In this document: one piece after another, positions 18,558-27,495 of the stretch
Numbering within the stretch: the stretch's first letter is position 1
How the letters are laid out: each line of letters begins with the position of its first letter
Source of the DNA: Rs1 sp038900335
Lineage (GTDB): Bacteria; Pseudomonadota; Gammaproteobacteria; Pseudomonadales; Balneatricaceae
Direction of reading: 5' to 3'
Assembly: GCA_038900335.1 (NCBI GenBank)
Contig: JBBMRB010000025.1
Coordinates: forward strand, 1-49,856
DNA: 49,856 bases
Position numbers and translations under genes: made by a program
The notes under the pieces: generated by a model
Told to the model about the DNA's origin: nothing
Database searches by the model: none
What the model saw: the letters and a program-made list of their open reading frames with translations, nothing else

Positions 18558-19208
18558 TTATTGATACAAACCGTTAAGCAACTCACTTACCGGCTCTAAC
18601 GCCATCATCTTTTGATAGTGCTGATGCACTTTCTTGAATTGAGACCCATCGACACCATCACCCGCTAACCAGCGAGTTATAACAAACAAGTATATATCAG
18701 AGAGGGTAAATACATCACCATGTAGCCACGGACCTACAAACCAGTGATCTTCAATTAAAGCAAATTGAGCTATGAGATTAGCAGGCACTTTACGGGCCAT
18801 TTCCTGCATCGCCTGCTCACTATCAACCCAACGCTCTGCCCTTCTCATGTGAGCATGAGTCACGTGTACCGTGGAGCTCAAATAGCTATTAAAAGAATCA
18901 ACTCTCGCCTGCATTAACGCCGGCAAATCAACACTGTCTTTTAATAGACAATCATCAGCCAAATCAAGCGTCAGAATATAGCGAAGCAATGCCGACGCCT
19001 CTGTGATAACAACCGGGCTCTCACCTTGCTCTTCTACTATTAGCGCCGGCACACGAGCTAGTGGATTGATCGCCAAGTACTCAATACTTTTTTGCTGCGC
19101 CTGAGAAAAATCAACAGCGATACTGGTGAAATCGACAGCCGACATCAGCAGTGCGATATGTGGCGCTAACGCAACACTACCAGGCGAGTAATAATATGTT
19201 AATTTCAT
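18558..19208 (-). CDS. Glutathione S-transferase family protein
   Basis: A 216-residue protein of the cytosolic glutathione transferase superfamily. The N-terminal thioredoxin-like domain starts MKLTYYYSPGSVALAPHIAL, which resembles the beta-class GstA start with YxSPGSxS, and has the cis-proline segment NPLARVPALIV. The C-terminal helical domain is seen around WFVGPWLHGDVFTLSDIYLFVITRWL, including the conserved TxxDxY-like cap. The substrate is unknown. It lies between amtB and moaB on the same strand, separated from amtB by about 140 bp, so cotranscription is possible but unproved. Confidence 0.85.
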   Translation of the reverse strand: MKLTYYYSPGSVALAPHIALLMSAVDFTSIAVDFSQAQQKSIEYLAINPLARVPALIVEEQGESPVVITEASALLRYILTLDLADDCLLKDSVDLPALMQARVDSFNSYLSSTVHVTHAHMRRAERWVDSEQAMQEMARKVPANLIAQFALIEDHWFVGPWLHGDVFTLSDIYLFVITRWLAGDGVDGSQFKKVHQHYQKMMALEPVSELLNGLYQ

Positions 19209-19348
19209 CTAACCTCCTCTTTATACAACGCCCGACACAGCGCTTGCTATATGCACAATACAAACAACAAACCATCAATAATATCTTTAATGGTTATAGT
19301 TGAGCAACACACTTGCAGCTTATTTAACTTAGTGCAAACAGTATAAAA

Positions 19349-20557
19349 CTAATCTCTAGAGCTCGCCTCTATTCTATGGATACTTAAATCAGCACCTTGA
19401 AACTCTTGCTCTTCTGTCAAACGCAGCCCGGCAACCACTTTAACCGCACAATAAATCAGATAACCGCCAATGAAAGCGATAGTAATACCACCAACACTAC
19501 CTACTAACTGTGACATAAAGCTAACACCGCCCATACCACCTAACCCTTGTAAGCCAAAAATACCCGCAGCTATACCGCCCCACAAACCACAGACACCGTG
19601 CAGCGGCCAAACACCTAAAACGTCATCAATTTTCCACTTGTTTTGCTGCACGATAAACAGCCAAACAAACAATGTACCAGCTATAGCCCCGGTTGCCAAC
19701 GCACCTAAAGGATGCATTACATCAGAACCTGCACACACTGCCACTAAGCCAGCAAGCGGGCCATTGTGAATAAAGCCTGGGTCATTTTTACCAAAGACAA
19801 GCGCTGCAACAATACCGCCTACCATCGCCATTAAAGTATTCATTGCCACTAAACCAGAAATACCCGTCACCGTTTGAGCGGACATCACATTAAAACCAAA
19901 CCAGCCGATAGACAACAACCAAGCACCTAAGGCGAGAAAGGGGATATTAGATGGCGGGAAAGCAACTAAGCGACCATTGCGGTAACGCCCTTTTCGATTG
20001 CCCAACAACAAAACAGCCGCTAGCGCAATCCAACCACCGACACCGTGCACTACAATCGAGCCTGCAAAATCATGAAACGGCGCTGAGAATGTTGCCTCAA
20101 GCCAAGCCTGAATTCCCCAATTACCATTCCAAGCGATACCCTCTATCACTGGATACAACAAAGCCACACATACAGAGGCAGCGGTTAATGCGGGCCAAAA
20201 CTTTGCACGCTCTGCAATCCCCCCCGATATAATAGCGGGAATAGCCGCGGCAAAGGTCATTAAAAAGAAAAACTTAACCAAAGCATAACCGCTCGCCTGA
20301 GATAGCGTTTGTGCGTCCATAAAAAAATTTATGTCATAGGCAATCCAATAGCCAATAAACAGATAAACCAACGCTGAGAACGCAAAATCTGTAATAATTT
20401 TTACCAGCGCGTTAACTTGGTTTTTGTAGCGCACGGTACCTACTTCTAAAAAAGCAAAGCCTGCATGCATGGCAAATACCATGATCGCTCCAAATAAAAT
20501 AAAGAACGTATTAGTCCCTTGCACTAAACTATCAACTGCTACTGTTAAATTTTCCAC
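19349..20557 (-). CDS. amtB: Ammonium transporter
   Basis: Inner-membrane channel of the Amt/Mep/Rh family that imports ammonium. The 402 residues give about eleven hydrophobic helices. Family signatures include FAFLEVGTVRYKNQ, DFAGSIVVHGVGGWIAL (first pore histidine) and VLGVWPLHGVCGLWGG (second pore histidine). No cleaved signal peptide precedes the first helix, unlike E. coli AmtB. The C-terminal tail FQGADLSIHRIEASSRD corresponds to the PII-interacting tail. There is no glnK next to it, which is unusual. A sigma-54 promoter lies 120 bp upstream, consistent with nitrogen control. Confidence 0.95.
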   Translation of the reverse strand: MENLTVAVDSLVQGTNTFFILFGAIMVFAMHAGFAFLEVGTVRYKNQVNALVKIITDFAFSALVYLFIGYWIAYDINFFMDAQTLSQASGYALVKFFFLMTFAAAIPAIISGGIAERAKFWPALTAASVCVALLYPVIEGIAWNGNWGIQAWLEATFSAPFHDFAGSIVVHGVGGWIALAAVLLLGNRKGRYRNGRLVAFPPSNIPFLALGAWLLSIGWFGFNVMSAQTVTGISGLVAMNTLMAMVGGIVAALVFGKNDPGFIHNGPLAGLVAVCAGSDVMHPLGALATGAIAGTLFVWLFIVQQNKWKIDDVLGVWPLHGVCGLWGGIAAGIFGLQGLGGMGGVSFMSQLVGSVGGITIAFIGGYLIYCAVKVVAGLRLTEEQEFQGADLSIHRIEASSRD

Positions 20558-20860
20558 GTGTACTCCAAAATAATATGCACCAAAACATCAACCCAAAACA
20601 TCAAAAAGCACCAAAATGACGCATATTTAACGATTTTTTGCGTTTTATTGTTATTTTTTAAAAACTGTACAATTCAGAGCAAATTTTGCGCCAAAATAAA
20701 TCAAAACCACGCACCAAAGCACAAACCTTGCCTCATTCTAGTTATCTTTGTTTATTAGGTTTGGTACTAAACACTAATATTTTGGCTAATTTAAAAGCGT
20801 GTTATAGACACCTGCAGCTAGTCTATATATGCTGCGTTAAAAAATTAAACAGGTAATAAT
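20558..20860. other. Divergent regulatory region, amtB / saccharopine dehydrogenase
   Basis: About 300 bp between divergent genes, containing the sigma-54 promoter for amtB. GCACCAAA[AG] motifs are repeated at 20577, 20608 and 20711; the first two are exactly 31 bp apart. An inverted repeat TATAGAC/GTCTATA (20803-20809 and 20821-20827) lies shortly before the saccharopine dehydrogenase start. An open frame at 20558-20758 on the plus strand is judged spurious. Confidence 0.6.
20678..20694 (-). promoter_or_regulatory. Sigma-54 promoter of amtB
   Basis: On the minus strand TTGGCGCA-AAAT-TTGCT gives the invariant GG-N10-GC spacing of sigma-54 (RpoN) -24/-12 promoters, close to the consensus TTGGCACG-N4-TTGCA. 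The transcript would start near 20667, about 110 nt before the amtB ATG. Activation by NtrC is expected for an amt gene, but its binding sites are only tentatively suggested by the GCACC repeats. Confidence 0.8.
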
Positions 20861-21928
20861 ATGTCAGTCCATCTATGGTTACGTGCCGAAACAAAGCCAA
20901 TGGAAGAGCGCACAGCGCTTCCACCACATCATGCTAAGCAATTACTTGATCACGGTTTTAAAATTACCGTTGAGCATTGCAGCCAAAGAATTTTTGACAT
21001 AAACAGCTATCAACAGGTCGGTTGCGTTATTGCTGATGCCCACAGCTGGCAAACTAAAGCCCCTAGCGATGCGATTATTCTTGGACTAAAAGAATTCAGC
21101 TCTGAAGAAACATTCCCACTAACACATCGTCACATTCAATTTGCGCATGCTTATAAAGAACAGAGCGGCTGGCAAAACGTACTCTCTCGATTCACCCGTG
21201 GTAATGGCACTTTATATGACATCGAATATTTAGTCGATGAGCAAGGTAAACGTGTATCTGCTTTTGGTTACTGGGCGGGTTACAGCGGCTGTGCGGTTGC
21301 TATTATGACTTGGATAGCGAAACAGCAAGGCACTACGCTGGGCGCATTGCACTCATATACTGATAGAGATGCGATGATTGCAGTGTTGAAATCACAACTG
21401 AGTACGCTTACAGCAAAACCTAATATTATTATTATCGGTGCAAAAGGCCGCTGTGGTTCAGGTGCGCTCGATTTAGCCAACGCTCTCAATGTCGATGTTA
21501 CACCTTGGGATGCAGCAGAAACCGCTAAAGGCGGCCCATTTACAGAAATTCTCGATCACAGTATTTTTGTTAATTGCGTCTTTATTCAACACAGCATCCC
21601 ACCTTTTATCACCAAAGAGATGCTAGCGAAGAAAGAAGGCAAACTTAGTGTTATATGCGATGTAAGCTGTGATCCTTTTGGCGAATACAACCCATTGCCA
21701 ATTTACAGCCAATGCACTGATTTTGACAATCCAAGTATCGTGTTAGAGAACAGCGCTGATGTCAGCCTTGTTGCCATTGATCACCTACCTTCCCTACTAC
21801 CAAAAGAGAGCAGCGAAGATTTTTGCAATCAGTTATTAGCGACTCTTAAGGCGATAGACAAAATAGAGGAAGGGGTCTGGGGCACAGCGAAGAATACTTT
21901 CTTGCAAAAGACAGCACTAATTAATTAG
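20861..21928 (+). CDS. Saccharopine dehydrogenase (NAD+, L-lysine-forming), LYS1-like
   Basis: Oxidoreductase that interconverts saccharopine with lysine and 2-oxoglutarate. The 355 residues follow the fungal LYS1 pattern closely: WLRAETKPMEERTALPP, then GLKEFS...TFPLTHRHIQFAHAYKEQSGW carrying the presumed catalytic Lys and His. After that come VLSRFTRGNGTLYDIEYL and a Rossmann segment IIIIGAKGRCGSGALDLA. Alanine dehydrogenase and PntA share the fold but lack this stretch. The ATG at 20861 was used. It is monocistronic, ending at a good terminator. The partner enzymes of a saccharopine route are not in the window, so the direction (lysine synthesis or breakdown) is open. Confidence 0.88.
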   Translation: MSVHLWLRAETKPMEERTALPPHHAKQLLDHGFKITVEHCSQRIFDINSYQQVGCVIADAHSWQTKAPSDAIILGLKEFSSEETFPLTHRHIQFAHAYKEQSGWQNVLSRFTRGNGTLYDIEYLVDEQGKRVSAFGYWAGYSGCAVAIMTWIAKQQGTTLGALHSYTDRDAMIAVLKSQLSTLTAKPNIIIIGAKGRCGSGALDLANALNVDVTPWDAAETAKGGPFTEILDHSIFVNCVFIQHSIPPFITKEMLAKKEGKLSVICDVSCDPFGEYNPLPIYSQCTDFDNPSIVLENSADVSLVAIDHLPSLLPKESSEDFCNQLLATLKAIDKIEEGVWGTAKNTFLQKTALIN

Positions 21929-21935
21929 CAACACT

Positions 21936-21970
21936 AAGAACAGCTGCCAACGTTGACAGCTGTTCTTTTA
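21936..21970 (+). terminator. Terminator after saccharopine dehydrogenase gene
   Basis: 11-bp perfect stem AAGAACAGCTG/CAGCTGTTCTT (21936-21946 and 21957-21967) with a 10-nt loop. T residues follow (TTCTTTTA). It begins 8 bp past the stop codon. Confidence 0.85.
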
Positions 21971-22038
21971 TCTAACGTACAGTCCAGCTCTTAAAACAGA
22001 TGCGCTGTAGCTAATTTTCTTTTTAATTCCGATACCTA

Positions 22039-23385
22039 CTACACATGCTCTTCATTAAAATAGTGCTTGAGCACTTTAATCGTATTTACAATATCACTAC
22101 ACCCTGCCTGCTCACGTATTGAGTGCATTGCAAACTGTGGCACACCTATATCCAGTGTTTTCACACCTAGCTCTGTTGCCGTGATTGGCCCAATAGTACT
22201 ACCACACGCCATATCAGCACGAACCACAAACGACTGTACCGGCACATTGACCTTCGCAGCAAACTGCTTAAACATAGCACTGGTTATGTCATTAGACGCA
22301 TAGCGCTGATTGGCATTTACTTTGATGACGGGCCCTGCATTTAATATCGGGCCATGATTAGCATCATGCTTGTCAACGAAATTAGGGTGCACGCCATGGG
22401 CATTATCTGCTGAGATCATCATAGAGTTAGCAATCATAATATCAAACTGCTCGTTAGTGCTGGTTAACCTTTTCAGCACCTGCTCTAACATAGGCCCTTG
22501 TGCACCAGCTGCTGAAGCACTGCCGACCTCTTCATGATCATTGCTAACGAACAACACCCCGTGCTGCGAATCACTATTAAGCAATGCCTGCAATCCCATA
22601 AAACAACTCAATAAATTATCAAGCCTGGCAGAGGCAAAAAGCTCATCATGAAAACCTATACTCGCAGGAGCCTGCACATCATAAAAACTGAGATCAAAAT
22701 CCAACACTTGCTTGACTGCCACATCATCACTGAGCAGTTTATCTTTTAAAATATCTTTAAGCAGTATTGGCTCTTTATTATCGGTTTGCCAATTTTTTAG
22801 CTGACCAATAATAGGCGTCACCATCGTTTGCGCATTGATGTCCATACCACTGTTCGCTTCACGATTTAAATGGATCGCCAAACTGGGTATTATCGCAATT
22901 GCTTTATCAAAATTAACAAGGCGCGAGACAACCTTATCATCGTCATCAAGAAAAGAGACTCGACCAGCCAGCGATAAATCCCTATCAAACCACGGTGCCA
23001 ACAACACACCACCGTATACCTGTACACCTAATTGTAAATAACCTTTACTGACAATATCAGGATTTGGCTTAACTTTTAAACAAGGCGAGTCAGTATGCGC
23101 ACCGACCATCCTAAAACCAGATGATTCTAGCGGTTTATCAGCAGGCATTTGCCAGGCAACGATACTCGATCCATTGCGAGTGGTGTAATACTTGCCAGCA
23201 GGCTTAACATGCCAAGCGCACTTCTCATCTAAATACAAAAAGCCTACTTGCTCTAGCTGCCTTGCCATTTCTTGCACTGCATGAAAAGGCGTTACTGCCG
23301 CTTGAATAAAAGAAATCAATTGCTTTATAACCGCTGCTTGCTGCACTTTTAGGCTGTGCGTCGTATTTCTATCATTACTTGTCAT
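22039..23385 (-). CDS. apeB: M18 family aminopeptidase
   Basis: Cytosolic zinc aminopeptidase of the M18 (aspartyl aminopeptidase) family. The 448 residues contain the metal and catalytic motifs in order: VGAHTDSPCLKVKP (about residue 96), DRDLSLAGRV, LDNLLSCFMGLQAL, SNDHEEVGSASAAGAQGP with the catalytic Glu pair, and ISADNAHGVHPNF. FAMHSIREQAG near the C terminus supplies the last histidine ligand. The ATG at 23385 overlaps the end of the FKBP gene by 11 bp, so the two are probably translated from one mRNA. Gene symbols for this family vary, so apeB is used loosely. Confidence 0.93.
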   Translation of the reverse strand: MTSNDRNTTHSLKVQQAAVIKQLISFIQAAVTPFHAVQEMARQLEQVGFLYLDEKCAWHVKPAGKYYTTRNGSSIVAWQMPADKPLESSGFRMVGAHTDSPCLKVKPNPDIVSKGYLQLGVQVYGGVLLAPWFDRDLSLAGRVSFLDDDDKVVSRLVNFDKAIAIIPSLAIHLNREANSGMDINAQTMVTPIIGQLKNWQTDNKEPILLKDILKDKLLSDDVAVKQVLDFDLSFYDVQAPASIGFHDELFASARLDNLLSCFMGLQALLNSDSQHGVLFVSNDHEEVGSASAAGAQGPMLEQVLKRLTSTNEQFDIMIANSMMISADNAHGVHPNFVDKHDANHGPILNAGPVIKVNANQRYASNDITSAMFKQFAAKVNVPVQSFVVRADMACGSTIGPITATELGVKTLDIGVPQFAMHSIREQAGCSDIVNTIKVLKHYFNEEHV

Positions 23386-23953
23386 CTAGTTCATCTCGCT
23401 CTTCTTTCAATATGTCTAATAATTCTATTTCAAATATTAAAGCTGAATTTGCTGCAATTAGCTCTGTCGGACTCTTCGCACCATAAGCTAACTGAGCGGG
23501 CAAGTAAATTCGCCAATGCCCGCCTACTTTCATTTTTAATAATGCTTCGCGCCAGCCCTTAACAACCCTGTTTAATGGAAATTGTGACGACTGACCACGA
23601 TCATACGAGCTATCAAAGACCTGGCCATCAACTAGGCTTCCTTTATAATGCACTTGCACGATATCAATAATTTCAGGGCGCTTACCAACTCCTTCTTTGA
23701 TCACTTCATACTGCAAACCAGAGGCTGTCGTTATGACGCCTTCACGCTGCTTATTCTCAAGTAAGAATGCATCACCAATTTTTCTATTTTCATCATTTAA
23801 CGCTTTTTCTATTAGATTTGCTCGAAACGCTTGCTCCTCTTTATCCTCAGCACAGGCAAGCAGGAAAAAACATAGCGTGCACAGCGTGAAATAACGAATT
23901 ATATTTTTGTAGCTAAACCACAGACACTCAACACACTGATTTGCTAAACCCAT
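23375..23953 (-). CDS. FKBP-type peptidyl-prolyl isomerase, lipoprotein
   Basis: Predicted prolyl isomerase anchored to the envelope. The ATG at 23953 gives 192 residues with an unusually long n-region before the hydrophobic core and a lipobox LLAC, so lipidation is predicted at that Cys. A short Fkp_N-like helical stretch (about 40-85) precedes the FKBP domain (about 95-185): VQVHYKGSLVDGQVFDSSYDRG, FPLNRVVKGWREALLKM, WRIYLPAQLAYG and ALIFEIELLDI. The open frame continues to a TTG at 23980, but that adds only a basic leader. It resembles FkpA/FklB-type foldases of Gram-negative bacteria. It overlaps the M18 peptidase gene. Confidence 0.88.
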   Translation of the reverse strand: MGLANQCVECLWFSYKNIIRYFTLCTLCFFLLACAEDKEEQAFRANLIEKALNDENRKIGDAFLLENKQREGVITTASGLQYEVIKEGVGKRPEIIDIVQVHYKGSLVDGQVFDSSYDRGQSSQFPLNRVVKGWREALLKMKVGGHWRIYLPAQLAYGAKSPTELIAANSALIFEIELLDILKEERDELDDK

Positions 23954-24621
23954 GTGATTTGGAACACTTTTTTTATACAAGACAACACCTTAAACATAAA
24001 CAACAATTCAGAAAAAACCATTTTGACAGCTTTTTTACACACTCTTCAACAACAAACAAAGCATGGCAAACACTATTTTACTAGCACTAAAATCAGATAC
24101 CACAAGCAGAGCTAGTTGACTGCTGTTTATTATGAGCAAAGCGAGAATAATAGCTAGTCATCTAGCAAAGGTTTCAACTAAAGACAGCAACAAATTCTAC
24201 TTTATTGGAGCACAGTGACATTATTATAGAAACAGCAGCGACAGCTTTAACCACCGAGTACCAATACAATTAAATACGTTATCAATTTTACAATATTATT
24301 AACTGCAGCTACACTCATTTAATAAAATTTGAACTTACAAATAAATATTATCTCTATAGCTATACACATGCTTGATCAGGCTATTAAAGGTTAAGTAATG
24401 TAAGTAAAGCTGGCCAATTGACTAACGACAGTGGTAATAATTAAAAATATAGTGAACACGACCAATAAAAACATTAGCAAGTACATATTGTTATGTTATC
24501 GTTTGGTAATGTACGAAGCTTATAGTTAATTTGGTTGTTAATTTCATTAAGTACGCGGTTTCTATCCAGCAGAATATACGTGTTCAATTTTTAAGCACAT
24601 CAATACAGAAGATGCATATAT
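23954..24621. other. Intergenic, FKBP gene to prc, no gene seen
   Basis: About 670 bp between divergent genes, very AT-rich, with no plausible reading frame, tRNA or recognised RNA. GTACAT/ATGTAC arms occur at about 24480-24515 with a long loop. The stretch is longer than needed for two promoters and remains unexplained. Confidence 0.45.
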
Positions 24622-26682
24622 ATGAATAAATTTGTAACATTAGCGCTGACACCTTTCTTTTTTTTCCCTCTACTTAACTCAACAGCAGTCTATTCTGCTG
24701 AAAAACTACTGGTCGCAGAAAAAATCCACCAATCAACTATCAACGAGATAGTAAAATCGCTGAGCAAAACGCATTACAACAAAATAGCGATTAACGATGA
24801 TTTATCCAGTAAGTTACTAGACAGCTACATCAGTTCACTAGACCCAACACGCAGTTATTTTTATCAATCGGATATTAAAGAATTTGAAGCACTACGCTAC
24901 AAGCTAGATGACGAGCTCAAAGCAAACCGCGCTGCTAGCGGATATTTTATTTATAATCGATTTCAGCAAAGAGCACTAGAACGGGTTGACTATGCTATAG
25001 ATCGTTTAAGCTCGAGCGAGCCTTTTATTTATACCCTTAACGAGAGCTTTGAAACTAATAGAGAAGACTCCCCATGGGTAACTAGTAAAGAAGCGATGAA
25101 CGATCTATGGAGGAAACGCTTAAAAAGCACTTTGTTAAATTTAACGTTAGAAGATACCTCTAACGAAGAGGCAAAAGAAAAACTAAGCAAGCGCTATAAA
25201 AACCAACTCACTAGATTAGAACAAACTAACAGTGAAGATGTGTTTCAGGTTTACATGAACAACCTCACCCGTCTTTACGATCCTCACACTGCTTATTTCT
25301 CACCGCGCAACTCTGAAAACTTCAAGATCAATATGAGCTTATCTCTGCAGGGCATCGGTGCAGTACTACAGACAGAGGACGAATTCACTAAAATTGTCAG
25401 ATTAGTACCATCAGGCCCCGCTGACAAAACAGGAAAACTAAAAGCGAACGATCGAATTGTCGGCGTCGGCCAAGGAGTAAACAAGGAAATTGAAGATATT
25501 GTTGGCTGGAGACTGGACGATGTCGTACAAAAAATTCGCGGCGCTAAAGGTACGCAAGTACGCCTAGAAGTGATCGGTAACGACGGCAAAGCCAAAGAGA
25601 AAAAGACCGTACTCATCACTCGCGATCAAGTAAAACTAGAAGATCAAGCAGCGCAAAAGCAAATTATCAACACCACTGTCGATGGCAAAAATTATAAAAT
25701 AGGGGTCATAGAAGTCCCGACATTTTATATCGATTTTGCAGCTGCGCAACGTGGCGATGATGATTACAAAAGCACCACGCGCGATGTTAAAAAGCTCATT
25801 GAAGAGCTCAAACAAGAAGATATTGACGGCTTAGTCATGGATTTACGCGATAATGGCGGCGGCGCATTACAAGAAGCCAACCAGCTTGCCGGTTTATTTT
25901 TAAGACTTGGCGCAACAGTACAAATAAAATACGCTAACGGTAGCGTCGCCCCATTATATGACAGAGATCCCGATATTGCCTACACAGGCCCGTTAGCTGT
26001 CATCGTTAATCGCCAAAGCGCCTCTGCATCTGAAATTTTTGCTGGCGCGATACAAGATCATCATCGCGGAGTGATTATTGGCAACCAAACTTTTGGTAAA
26101 GGCACGGTACAAACTTTAAGCCCACTAAAACATGGTCAGCTAAAACTAACTAACGCCAAATTTTATCGAATCTCTGGTGAGAGCACACAAAACAAAGGCG
26201 TCATGCCTGATGTCGCCTTCCCTGACCTTATCGATAAAGATGAATATGGTGAAAGCGCACTTGATCACGCACTTCCTTGGGATACTGTTAGAGCAGTCAA
26301 AGGTTTTAGTGAATTGGATTTAGATAGCTTATTTGCGAAATTGAGAAGTAAGTATCAAAAACGCACGGCAAAGCTCGCTGATTTTAATTTCATGAAAGAT
26401 AAAATTGCGCATAATGAGAAAATCAGAAAAAACACTATCGTCTCCTTAAATAAAGAGCAGTACAAAAAGACATTGGCGACGGAGAAAAAATGGCTCGTAG
26501 ACGCTGAAAACAAGCGCAGAAAATCAACTAATCAGCCTTTTATATCAACAATTGAAGAATTAGAGGATAGCCTGGAAAAAGACAAACTTGGCCGCCCTAT
26601 TACCGCTGAGTCAAAGGCTATTTTAAAAGAGAGTGTGCGAGTACTAATTGATTTAAAAACACTACTTCAATCTAACAGTTAA
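24622..26682 (+). CDS. prc: Tail-specific protease Prc (Tsp)
   Basis: Periplasmic serine protease of family S41 that cleaves proteins from their C termini, including tagged and misfolded proteins. The 686 residues match E. coli Prc. A signal peptide ends at about residue 26. The N-terminal helical domain (about 30-230) is followed by a PDZ domain (about 235-340: SLQGIGAVLQTEDEFTKIVRLVPSGPADK). The S41 catalytic domain has RQSASASEIFAGAIQD (nucleophile Ser) and TFGKGTVQTL (general-base Lys). The DUF3340-type C-terminal region is complete. No strong ribosome-binding site precedes the ATG at 24622. An unrecognised membrane protein gene follows after 18 bp. Confidence 0.97.
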   Translation: MNKFVTLALTPFFFFPLLNSTAVYSAEKLLVAEKIHQSTINEIVKSLSKTHYNKIAINDDLSSKLLDSYISSLDPTRSYFYQSDIKEFEALRYKLDDELKANRAASGYFIYNRFQQRALERVDYAIDRLSSSEPFIYTLNESFETNREDSPWVTSKEAMNDLWRKRLKSTLLNLTLEDTSNEEAKEKLSKRYKNQLTRLEQTNSEDVFQVYMNNLTRLYDPHTAYFSPRNSENFKINMSLSLQGIGAVLQTEDEFTKIVRLVPSGPADKTGKLKANDRIVGVGQGVNKEIEDIVGWRLDDVVQKIRGAKGTQVRLEVIGNDGKAKEKKTVLITRDQVKLEDQAAQKQIINTTVDGKNYKIGVIEVPTFYIDFAAAQRGDDDYKSTTRDVKKLIEELKQEDIDGLVMDLRDNGGGALQEANQLAGLFLRLGATVQIKYANGSVAPLYDRDPDIAYTGPLAVIVNRQSASASEIFAGAIQDHHRGVIIGNQTFGKGTVQTLSPLKHGQLKLTNAKFYRISGESTQNKGVMPDVAFPDLIDKDEYGESALDHALPWDTVRAVKGFSELDLDSLFAKLRSKYQKRTAKLADFNFMKDKIAHNEKIRKNTIVSLNKEQYKKTLATEKKWLVDAENKRRKSTNQPFISTIEELEDSLEKDKLGRPITAESKAILKESVRVLIDLKTLLQSNS

Positions 26683-26700
26683 AGGTTATATACAAGTATT

Positions 26701-27495
26701 ATGAGTAAAAAAAACAAGCCAATAGCTATTGCATCTACTGTTCTTATTCTTATTTTACTTGCAGGCGGAGGTTACTTCGCCTTTACCAAACTGCAAGCGC
26801 AAACTGACAAGAACACCAAAGACCTAGCAACTGCTGGCGATGTACTGGTCGGTGACTCCTTTTCGACAGAAACTGAAGCTAACCCTGAATTGGAACAGCC
26901 GACATTTAATAAAAACCTGCCTCCTTCAAGGAAAATTGTCAATTCATTGCAACAAGACAACACTAAATTGAGCGTTGAAATTATTCGTTTAAAGGAGACT
27001 ATCAGCCAATTAAACGAAGAAATTAATGTTTTAGAAGAATACAAAGAAGTTAATGAGCGCTTCGCACCCAAAAGATTAAAAGATGAAATGGTAGACATTG
27101 AAAATCAAGTGAAAGCTTTTCTACTGGCATCTGAAGATGCCGAACGCTTTAGTGTAGTACAAATAGAAATAATGGCCGCCGCGAGCGCACTAGAATACAA
27201 AGAATACGTAACCCGCAACAGATTAATGGTCACTACAGCGCAAAGAGCAAAAGTTGCCGCTGAGTTTTTACCGGGCTACTCTTTTTGCATCGGTGACGGT
27301 ATTGCCCTAGCGGCTAACAACACAGCTGAGTTCAACCTTGTCGCCGCTAAATTCAGAGGAGTCGAAAACCTATTTTTACCTAAGAATTTAAAAGAAGATT
27401 TAGCTTCAGTCGTGACCCCCTGCCAGAACACGTTACGCAGGCAATTAGATGACGATATAGAACAGAGTAAAGCTGAAAATTTAGTTCGCCAATAA
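26701..27495 (+). CDS. Hypothetical membrane-anchored coiled-coil protein
   Basis: Not recognised. The 264-residue product has one N-terminal transmembrane helix (about 10-30, AIASTVLILILLAGGGYFAF) preceded by lysines, so the rest should face the periplasm. Residues 75-115 form a heptad-rich coiled coil. The C-terminal part (about 135-250) is helical and contains two cysteines (FCIGDG and TPCQNTL) that could form a disulfide. It begins 18 bp after prc and is probably cotranscribed with it. A role with the periplasmic protease, such as scaffold or substrate presentation, is a guess from position only. Confidence 0.7.
   Translation: MSKKNKPIAIASTVLILILLAGGGYFAFTKLQAQTDKNTKDLATAGDVLVGDSFSTETEANPELEQPTFNKNLPPSRKIVNSLQQDNTKLSVEIIRLKETISQLNEEINVLEEYKEVNERFAPKRLKDEMVDIENQVKAFLLASEDAERFSVVQIEIMAAASALEYKEYVTRNRLMVTTAQRAKVAAEFLPGYSFCIGDGIALAANNTAEFNLVAAKFRGVENLFLPKNLKEDLASVVTPCQNTLRRQLDDDIEQSKAENLVRQ

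Noticed and set aside
20558..20758. 66-residue ORF on the plus strand
   Set aside because: It overlaps the sigma-54 promoter and GCACC repeats, has low-complexity Lys/Asn/Cys composition and resembles nothing.
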